A stretch of 39,917 bases of DNA from Deltaproteobacteria bacterium (GTDB taxonomy: Bacteria; Bdellovibrionota_B; Oligoflexia; Oligoflexales; Bog-1112). Below the pieces are notes generated by a model that saw only the letters and a program-made list of their open reading frames with translations, made no database searches and was not told the DNA's origin. The stretch lies in the NCBI GenBank assembly GCA_023250635.1, contig JAHFAI010000015.1, positions 1 through 39,917 of the forward strand, written 5' to 3'. This document shows positions 34,485 to 39,917 of this stretch, one piece after another (the first letter of the stretch is position 1; every line of letters begins with the position of its first letter). Both the position numbers and the translations under genes were made by a program.

Positions 34485-34571
34485 ATAGGCTCTAATTCTA
34501 TCATCATTCCTTACGAGGTGAAAACTCTTCTATTTTTTTATACACTCCCCCCACAGGAAAGGGAGGGACTC

Positions 34572-35993
34572 ATGGAATTTGTGGCAAATAACTTAGCAGC
34601 CCATCGCTCTGCAGCTAACGGTGAGGTGCTCGTAGACGTACTGCGTCGTGATCTTGGGCTCAACGGAACCACCGTCGCCTGTCGAGAAGGTGACTGTGGC
34701 GCCTGCACCGTTTTGCTGGGCTCACCTCGCGAAAATATCACCGGGTCTCCTCTACGCTATCGACCGATCACCTCCTGCATCAGTCCCCATGCTAATGCCC
34801 GAGGATGTCACGTGGTGACCATCGAAGGATTAAGTGCCCACGGCAGCAATCCCCTACAAGAACTTCTCTGTCACTATTCGGGCACCCAATGCGGGTTCTG
34901 CACGCCAGGCTTTGTGGTTTCACTTACCGGCTTTTTATTAAATTCACCGAGCCTGAGCTTTGCTGATGCCTCTGCCGCAATCGATGGCAATATTTGCCGA
35001 TGCACAGGCTATAAAGCGATTGAACGGGCAATTCAGCAGCTGATTGCTACCTATGCTCCACGCTTATTAGCAGCACCTTCGCGAATCGCCGCGCTGGTGA
35101 GCGAGGGATTTCTGCCTGACTATTTTTTGCAAGTGCCCCACAAACTACCTTCCTATCAGGCTGCTGCTCATCGCTCCCCAGCTCATCCCTCACCCCTGAT
35201 CGGCGGTGGTAGCGATCTCTTCGTGCAGCGCCCAGGCGAGCTCCGTCCCCAAGAACTTAAGCTGCTGCATCCGGGAAAGGAGACTCGACAAATAGCCGTG
35301 GAGCCTAGCCAGGTAATAATTCCTGCTTCAAGCTCAATTCACGATTTTTGCGAACATCCCCAGCTCAAAAAGCTCCTTCCCTGCCTCGACAAAGTAAAAA
35401 AACTTTTTGCATCCACACAGATTCGTCAACAAGCTACCATTGCCGGCAATATAATTAATGCCTCACCCATCGGCGATATAGCAAATTTCCTCCTTGCCCT
35501 TGATACGACCCTCCTCCTCCGCAGCACCGCTGGCGATCGCCTTGTGGCGCAAAAAGAGCTGTATTTAGGCTATAAAACCCTCTCCCTCCGCCCTGAAGAG
35601 CTGCTCTTCGAACTGCGTTTTGCTCTGCCTACCCCTCGCACTCGGGTAAGCTTTGAAAAAGTTTCGCGACGTACCCACCTGGACATTGCCAGCGTCACCT
35701 CCACCATGGTTCTCACCCTGGAGGGAGCAACTATTGTCGCTGCCGCTATTTCTGCCGGAGGCGTCGCTCCCTTTCCCCTGCGCTTGTCTCATCTCGAGAG
35801 CTGGTTAGTTGGACGCGCGGCAAGCCCACAAACCGCGCGCGAAGCGGCCAACCGAGTTACTGAGGAAATCAAACCCATAAGCGATGTGCGGGGCTCTGCA
35901 GCCTACAAGACCCTCCTCCTCTCCCAGATGATTCTTGCCCATTTTCTCAGCTGCTGTCCTGAAACCATAAGCGAGGAGAGCCTACTCGTATGA
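34572..35993 (+). CDS. xdhA: Xanthine dehydrogenase small subunit (Fe-S and FAD)
   Basis: Electron-transfer subunit of a molybdenum hydroxylase. From ATG 34572 (GGGAGG SD) it has 473 residues. The plant-type [2Fe-2S] domain is at about 1-75 (C37, C42, C45, C69; CREGDCGACTVL). The second [2Fe-2S] domain is at about 76-150 (C107, C110, C142, C144; QCGFCTPGF and NICRCTGY). The FAD domain is at about 190-360 with LIGGGSDLFVQ and TIAGNIINASPIGD. A C-terminal CO_dh_flav_C-like domain is at about 365-470. The XdhA fusion of Fe-S and FAD in one chain, with separate XdhB, is typical of Rhodobacter-type XDH. The frame extends to GTG 34518 but the ATG gives the normal first strand. Its stop overlaps the xdhB start (ATGA). 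Confidence 0.94.
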   Translation: MEFVANNLAAHRSAANGEVLVDVLRRDLGLNGTTVACREGDCGACTVLLGSPRENITGSPLRYRPITSCISPHANARGCHVVTIEGLSAHGSNPLQELLCHYSGTQCGFCTPGFVVSLTGFLLNSPSLSFADASAAIDGNICRCTGYKAIERAIQQLIATYAPRLLAAPSRIAALVSEGFLPDYFLQVPHKLPSYQAAAHRSPAHPSPLIGGGSDLFVQRPGELRPQELKLLHPGKETRQIAVEPSQVIIPASSSIHDFCEHPQLKKLLPCLDKVKKLFASTQIRQQATIAGNIINASPIGDIANFLLALDTTLLLRSTAGDRLVAQKELYLGYKTLSLRPEELLFELRFALPTPRTRVSFEKVSRRTHLDIASVTSTMVLTLEGATIVAAAISAGGVAPFPLRLSHLESWLVGRAASPQTAREAANRVTEEIKPISDVRGSAAYKTLLLSQMILAHFLSCCPETISEESLLV

Positions 35994-38245
35994 TCAACAT
36001 CGATTCCCTCAACCATGTAAGCGGCAAGTCCTGCTATATCGACGATGTCCCTGTCCCCAGCAATACGCTGTACGGTGCAGTGGTCTACGCACGGATCGCC
36101 CACGGGACCCTCAAAGCAATCGACTACCACGCTGCCTTGCAGCTTGCGGGCGTCCATGCGGTGTTAGTGGCTAAGCATATCCCGGGCGAAAACCAAATCG
36201 GCGGAATCATTCCCGACGAGCCCCTTCTCGCCGAGGGTGAAGTGCATTTTTACGGACAGGCCCTAGGGTTGATCTTGGCTGATTCCCTCTATCAGGCTCA
36301 GCAAGCCACGGCCCTGGTCAAGGTTAGCATCGATCCCCTGCCGGCGGTCACCGATCCCCGCGAAGCCGCCCGCAAAAATATGCTGATCATGCCAGCCAAA
36401 CAGCTGAGCCGGGGCTGTGTAAAAAAAGCCCTGAACCAATGCGCCACCGTGGTTCACGGTCGAGCTGACTCGGGCGGTCAGGAGCATCTTTACCTCGAAC
36501 CCCAAGGAGCCATTGCTTTTCCCCAAGAAGGTCAAGCTCTGCGTATCGTCTCCAGTACCCAAGGACCAACAGCAGTGCAACGGGGAGTTTGCCGAGTGCT
36601 CGGCATTGCTCGTCACCTGGTAGAAGTCGAAGTTGGCCGCCTCGGGGGAGCCTTCGGCGGCAAAGAAGACCAGGCGACCCTCTGGGCAGCCCTTGCTGCA
36701 CTCGGTGCTTGGCACAGCGGACGTCCGGTGAAGCTGGTACTCTCCCGTCACGATGATATGCGGATGACGGGCAAGCGCCATCCCTATTCCTCTGACTACC
36801 GCATCGGCATCGACGAACAGGGCTTAATCTTGGCATATTCAGCCACATTTTATCAAAATGCCGGTGCCAGCGCCGATCTTTCACCAGCGGTCTTAGCCCG
36901 CACCCTTTTTCATGCTACCAATAGCTATTTTATTCCTCATGTGGAACTTATTGGCTATTCCTGCCGCACTCACTTGCCCCCCAACACCGCCTTTCGCGGA
37001 TTTGGCGGCCCCCAGGGGATGTTCGTTATAGAATCGGCAATTCGCCATATTGCCGAAGCAGCAGGCATGGATCCCACCGAGATACAACGCTTGAATCTTA
37101 TCAACGAGGCTCATTCGTTTCCTTACGGACAACAGGCCCTTGGCGCCCAAGCAGCCCGCTGTTGGCAGCAATGCACACAAACTTATGCTTTGCCGAAAAT
37201 TCGCGCAAAGGTGGATCGCTATAATGCCAAACATAAGCGCTATAAAAAAGGCATGGCGATGATGCCCATCTGCTTTGGTATTTCCTTTACCAACACCCCG
37301 ATGAATCAAGCTGCTGCCCTGGTACACGTCTATGGAGACGGCAGCGTCGGCATTTCCACTGCTGCTATCGAAATGGGCCAGGGGGTATCGACCAAGATAG
37401 TGCAAGTTGCTGCCACAACCCTCGGTATTCTCCCGCAGCTGATCAGAATTTTTCCAAGCTCCACCCGCACCATCGCCAATACCTCGCCCTCCGCTGCTTC
37501 AGCCACTGCTGATCTCAACGGCAAAGCCTGCCAAATCGCTTGCACGAATATTCGTGAGCGCTTGCTAGCACTCGCTGCCGAGCTGCTCAAGCTCAGCAAA
37601 ACAAACGACCTACGCTTGGTTGCAGGGAGCGTTTATTGCGGCGATCAGCCCCAGGGTCTGACTTGGCAAGAGCTGGTGGGAGCCGCCTATCTGAGAAGAA
37701 TTAGCCTCTCGGAACACGGCTATTACGCAACCCCGGATCTTTATTTTGACGAAAAAACCGGAAGCGGACAGCCCTTTGCGTATCATGTGTACGGTAGCGC
37801 TGTTTGCCAAGTCACCGTCGACACCCTCCTCGGCACCTACCAGATAGATGCGGTCAAAATCGTTCACGATGGGGGAAGCTCAATGAATCCCTCTATCGAC
37901 TTAGGACAGATCGAGGGGGCCTTAGCCCAGGGCATCGGCTGGTTGACGGTAGAAGAGCTGCTTTTTAGTTCTGACGGCCGCCCCCTAACCGATACCTTAT
38001 CAACCTATAAGATCCCCGATATCTATCATGGCCCCAAAGAAATCCAGGTCGCGTTCCTTGAAAATTCCACCCATCCCCAGGCAATTTTTAATTCAAAAGC
38101 GGTGGGGGAACCTCCCTTAATGTATGGTATCGGGGTTTTTTTCGCCCTACGCGATGCCCTGCGTGCGGCAAGGCCCACCTCCCTGCAAGCTTTTACTGCC
38201 CCCCTTACCCCGGAACGAGTACTGATGCAACTGCACGCACCATAA
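35990..38245 (+). CDS. xdhB: Xanthine dehydrogenase molybdopterin-binding subunit
   Basis: Catalytic large subunit holding the molybdenum cofactor, 751 residues. Family landmarks are GLILADSLYQAQQAT in the a/b-hammerhead domain (about 1-120), GGAFGGKED with E226 (matching the substrate-binding Glu of xanthine enzymes), NTAFRGFGGPQG with R336 (the substrate-orienting Arg), and the base catalyst E707 in AVGEPPLMYG. Together these favour a purine (xanthine/hypoxanthine) over aldehyde or CO. It starts in the xdhA stop (ATGA). The xdhC gene follows after 10 bases. No signal peptide, so the dehydrogenase is cytoplasmic and probably NAD-linked. Confidence 0.94.
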   Translation: MINIDSLNHVSGKSCYIDDVPVPSNTLYGAVVYARIAHGTLKAIDYHAALQLAGVHAVLVAKHIPGENQIGGIIPDEPLLAEGEVHFYGQALGLILADSLYQAQQATALVKVSIDPLPAVTDPREAARKNMLIMPAKQLSRGCVKKALNQCATVVHGRADSGGQEHLYLEPQGAIAFPQEGQALRIVSSTQGPTAVQRGVCRVLGIARHLVEVEVGRLGGAFGGKEDQATLWAALAALGAWHSGRPVKLVLSRHDDMRMTGKRHPYSSDYRIGIDEQGLILAYSATFYQNAGASADLSPAVLARTLFHATNSYFIPHVELIGYSCRTHLPPNTAFRGFGGPQGMFVIESAIRHIAEAAGMDPTEIQRLNLINEAHSFPYGQQALGAQAARCWQQCTQTYALPKIRAKVDRYNAKHKRYKKGMAMMPICFGISFTNTPMNQAAALVHVYGDGSVGISTAAIEMGQGVSTKIVQVAATTLGILPQLIRIFPSSTRTIANTSPSAASATADLNGKACQIACTNIRERLLALAAELLKLSKTNDLRLVAGSVYCGDQPQGLTWQELVGAAYLRRISLSEHGYYATPDLYFDEKTGSGQPFAYHVYGSAVCQVTVDTLLGTYQIDAVKIVHDGGSSMNPSIDLGQIEGALAQGIGWLTVEELLFSSDGRPLTDTLSTYKIPDIYHGPKEIQVAFLENSTHPQAIFNSKAVGEPPLMYGIGVFFALRDALRAARPTSLQAFTAPLTPERVLMQLHAP

Positions 38246-38255
38246 AGGAATTCCT

Positions 38256-39245
38256 ATGACTCTCTGGGCAAAACTCCTTACTAGCGTAGCGCAGCAATTG
38301 CCAACAGCATTGCTCGTGGTGGTGGAAAGCACTGCTCACAGCCCTGGACGCCAGGGCTTTACCATGGCTCTAAGCAGCGATCAGGTCCTTGCCGGAACCA
38401 TTGGCGGAGGACCGATGGAATATCGTCTTATAGCCTATGCTCGCCGCCTCTTGGAGGAGAAAAACCAGAGAGTCGAGTTACTCCCCCAGGTGCATCGACG
38501 CTCTGACAAACACAGCTCGGGGATGATCTGCCGTGGAGAACAGCTTATTGCGCTCTGCCCCCTTTATTCCAAGGATTTAGAAGCTTTGAGAATTCTTGCC
38601 GATAACAGCCCCCATGGCCTAAGAGGCAGCTGGGAGCTTTCTGCCAGCGGACTGAGTGTAAATCTGCAGCAGAGCGCTGCTCAGCATCGGCAGTTCCATA
38701 GAGAAACAAAGGAAAATTGGAGCTATCGTGAAAACCTGAGCCCCGAATTTTATTTGTTCATCATCGGGGCGGGCCATGTAGGCCTGGCTATCTCGCGCAT
38801 TGCCGCCACGCTTAATTTTTATACGACAGTCATCGACCATCGTCCCCACTTAAGCCAACTGCACGACAACTGCTTTGCCCAGCAAGTGATCGTAGCTCCT
38901 TACGAGGCTCTCAAGCGCTTAGTGCCAGAAGGCCACAATGTTTTTGCGGTGGTGGTCACCACCAATGCCAAAACCGACGAGCTGGCTTTGCAGCAATTGA
39001 TCAATAAAAATCTGGGATATCTTGGAGTCATGGGCAGCAGTAGCAAAATTGAGCATTTGTTGAGCGTCCTACGAAAGGCAGGAACTGACGAGAGAAATAT
39101 CGCCCGCCTCAAGGCTCCCCTTGGCGCAGCGATTTCCAGTCATACTGCAGAAGAGATAGGGGTAAGTATTGCGGCTGAACTGATCAGTATAAGGAATTCT
39201 CCGCAGCTCTCTCGGGGCTACGAGCAAGAGGCAAGCCGAAACTAA
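38256..39245 (+). CDS. xdhC: Xanthine dehydrogenase accessory protein XdhC
   Basis: Binds the molybdenum cofactor, promotes its sulfuration and delivers it to XdhB. The 329-residue protein has the XdhC N-terminal domain (about 1-110: ALLVVVESTAHSPGRQGFTM, VLAGTIGGGPMEYRL). It also has a C-terminal Rossmann domain beginning LFIIGAGHVGLAISRIAATL near residue 170, with VVVTTNAKTDELAL and LGYLGVMGSSSKIEHL as in the family. ATG 38256 has AAGGA at 6-base spacing. Completes the xdhA-xdhB-xdhC order. The Cys in the 'GGCVE' position of many XdhC proteins is replaced here (GGGPME), which may affect cofactor handling. Confidence 0.92.
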   Translation: MTLWAKLLTSVAQQLPTALLVVVESTAHSPGRQGFTMALSSDQVLAGTIGGGPMEYRLIAYARRLLEEKNQRVELLPQVHRRSDKHSSGMICRGEQLIALCPLYSKDLEALRILADNSPHGLRGSWELSASGLSVNLQQSAAQHRQFHRETKENWSYRENLSPEFYLFIIGAGHVGLAISRIAATLNFYTTVIDHRPHLSQLHDNCFAQQVIVAPYEALKRLVPEGHNVFAVVVTTNAKTDELALQQLINKNLGYLGVMGSSSKIEHLLSVLRKAGTDERNIARLKAPLGAAISSHTAEEIGVSIAAELISIRNSPQLSRGYEQEASRN

Positions 39246-39266
39246 AGCTACGAGAGAAGAACTAAT

Positions 39267-39644
39267 TTAGAATCCATATCCGCTAAGTTTACATGCATGA
39301 ACTTTGCTTGGTTGACCGAAGGCTCCCGTGCGCACCTGCGAAGTTACCTCTAAGACTAGCGTCCCTAGGGCGATATCAATGTCACGGGCAAGTCCGCTGA
39401 AGGTATAAACAATCTTGCCGTTTGGTTCTATTTGCTTTTTAATTTCTCCTAAAGAAAAAAAATGACCTGAATTTTGTAGCTGTTCTACACAGGATTTTAC
39501 CTGATGGCTGAGCAAAAGTTCTGCAACTTCCAAACTCTCTGGAGAGAGTTTCTTACTCGAGATTTTCTGTACATCAGCATTTGCCGTACAGGTTGATCCT
39601 GAAAGCAGAGCAGCTAACGTCACTATACCTAATACTTTTCTCAT
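39267..39644 (-). CDS. Small exported protein of unknown function
   Basis: The 125-residue product from ATG 39644 (AGGA 8 bases upstream) has a signal peptide (RKVLGIVTLAALLSGSTCTANA, cleavage at NA/DVQ). The mature part has two short helical stretches (SPESLEVAELLLSHQVKSCVEQL) and strands (GKIVYTFSGLARDIDIALGTLVLEV), with two Cys (VKSC and VHAC) that could pair. I recognise no family. Open frame upstream to 39872 only translates repeat and transposase DNA. It converges with xdhC, 21 bases between stops, and the repeat module begins about 90 bases upstream of its start. Confidence 0.6.
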   Translation of the reverse strand: MRKVLGIVTLAALLSGSTCTANADVQKISSKKLSPESLEVAELLLSHQVKSCVEQLQNSGHFFSLGEIKKQIEPNGKIVYTFSGLARDIDIALGTLVLEVTSQVRTGAFGQPSKVHACKLSGYGF

Positions 39645-39730
39645 TGGTATTTTCCTGAGGTTACGGGGATTGATGCGATGAAACTGAGAGTAGGCTATGA
39701 TCAAAATTAAAGAAAGTGCTAAGTAGTCGA

Positions 39731-39831
39731 TGGCGCGAAACTGCAAGCCGCCTCGGCGCAGCGGTTTTGCAGCCAGCGGCGTGTCCTGAGCCGCCTCGGC
39801 GAAGGATCTCGCACGGATTAGCACGGTCTGT
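39731..39831 (+). repeat. Diverged copy of the repeat module next to a second IS5-type end
   Basis: TGGCGCGAAA start, a different internal hairpin (CTGCAAGCCGC paired with GCGGTTTTGCAG), then GCGTGTCCTGAGCCG, CGAAGGATCT and the inner end TTAGCACGGTCTG (39819-39831). The last part is identical to the left arm of the 32129-33306 element and is followed by TTTTAA in both. The AATTAGG outer end is not present. Confidence 0.65.
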
Positions 39832-39838
39832 TTTAACT

Positions 39839-39917
39839 TCATGCCGCTTTTTTTATTTTCCCCATCCGACATCTCGTTAATTGCCGCAAATTGAATCCCA
39901 AGACTGACGCGTAGCCA
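39839..39917 (-). CDS. IS5-family transposase C-terminus, runs off the window
   Basis: Reading in from the window edge, the minus strand encodes GYASVLGFNLRQLTRCRMGK then IKKAA and a stop at 39839-39841. This aligns with GYASIFGFNIRQLINHRIEK of the remnant at 32259-32951, with substitutions at many positions and no gap, so it is a diverged relative rather than a recent copy. The 3' end lies 8 bases inside the TTAGCACGGTCTG end. Whether the rest is intact cannot be seen. Confidence 0.7.
   Translation of the reverse strand, partial: GYASVLGFNLRQLTRCRMGKIKKAA

Overview
The window reads as a stretch of Gram-negative chromosome. It has TolC-type and FadL-type outer-membrane proteins, lipoprotein signals, and RND and MacAB-type tripartite pumps. 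Base composition is roughly balanced. Genes are tightly packed, many start/stop codons overlap, and TTG and GTG starts with clear Shine-Dalgarno (SD) sequences are common. Gene content and the lipoprotein/repeat style would suit a Bdellovibrionota- or deltaproteobacteria-like organism, but that is an impression; the taxon cannot be fixed from the sequence. I saw no tRNA, rRNA, CRISPR array or prophage.

Layout. (a) 90-5673, minus: a four-gene export operon in the order FtsX/MacB-type permease, periplasmic adaptor, TolC-like channel, ATPase. The ATPase carries a C-terminal HEAT-repeat extension. A second adaptor gene (5774-6868) diverges from it. (b) 6877-9308, minus: FAD-dependent amine/amino-acid oxidase plus a DUF418 membrane protein. 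(c) 9472-10167: a 5'-truncated LamG-domain gene abutting a MITE-like inverted repeat. (d) 10285-18407, minus: two paralogous giant secreted proteins (Ala/Ser-rich domain, two PKD/Ig-like domains, C-terminal beta-propeller) followed by a FadL-like outer-membrane protein and a terminator. This is the best candidate for an undescribed surface system. (e) 18629-20764: methionine aminopeptidase, a NifU-type Fe-S scaffold, heme O synthase and a tiny membrane protein coupled to it. (f) 20945-28797: a lipid/glycerol block with glycerophosphodiesterase, monoglyceride-lipase-like hydrolase, a small exported protein, and an overlapping operon of glycerol-3-phosphate dehydrogenase, RND adaptor and RND pump. 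(g) 29036-31720: small exported protein, methionyl-tRNA formyltransferase, a Cys-tailed small protein and a possible winged-helix protein. (h) 31760-33540: a rearranged mobile region. A truncated IS5-type transposase and a damaged GIY-YIG gene lie between perfect 80-bp inverted repeats, with a broken HNH-type gene on one side and a broken lipoprotein gene on the other. (i) 33549-39245: an EamA exporter diverging from the three-gene xanthine dehydrogenase set xdhA-xdhB-xdhC. (j) 39267 to the end: a small exported protein, another copy of the repeat module, and the 3' end of a second, diverged IS5-type transposase that runs off the window.

The glycerolipid genes could together take lysophospholipids, monoglycerides and glycerophosphodiesters to glycerol-3-phosphate and on to dihydroxyacetone phosphate, feeding electrons to quinone. 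The xdh genes encode a purine oxidation enzyme and its cofactor-loading factor. The repeat family (outer end AATTAGG, core GTGTCCTGA...GAAGGATCT, inner end TTAGCACGGTCT next to IS5-type DNA) recurs at gene breakpoints and appears to be the agent of local gene loss and rearrangement.
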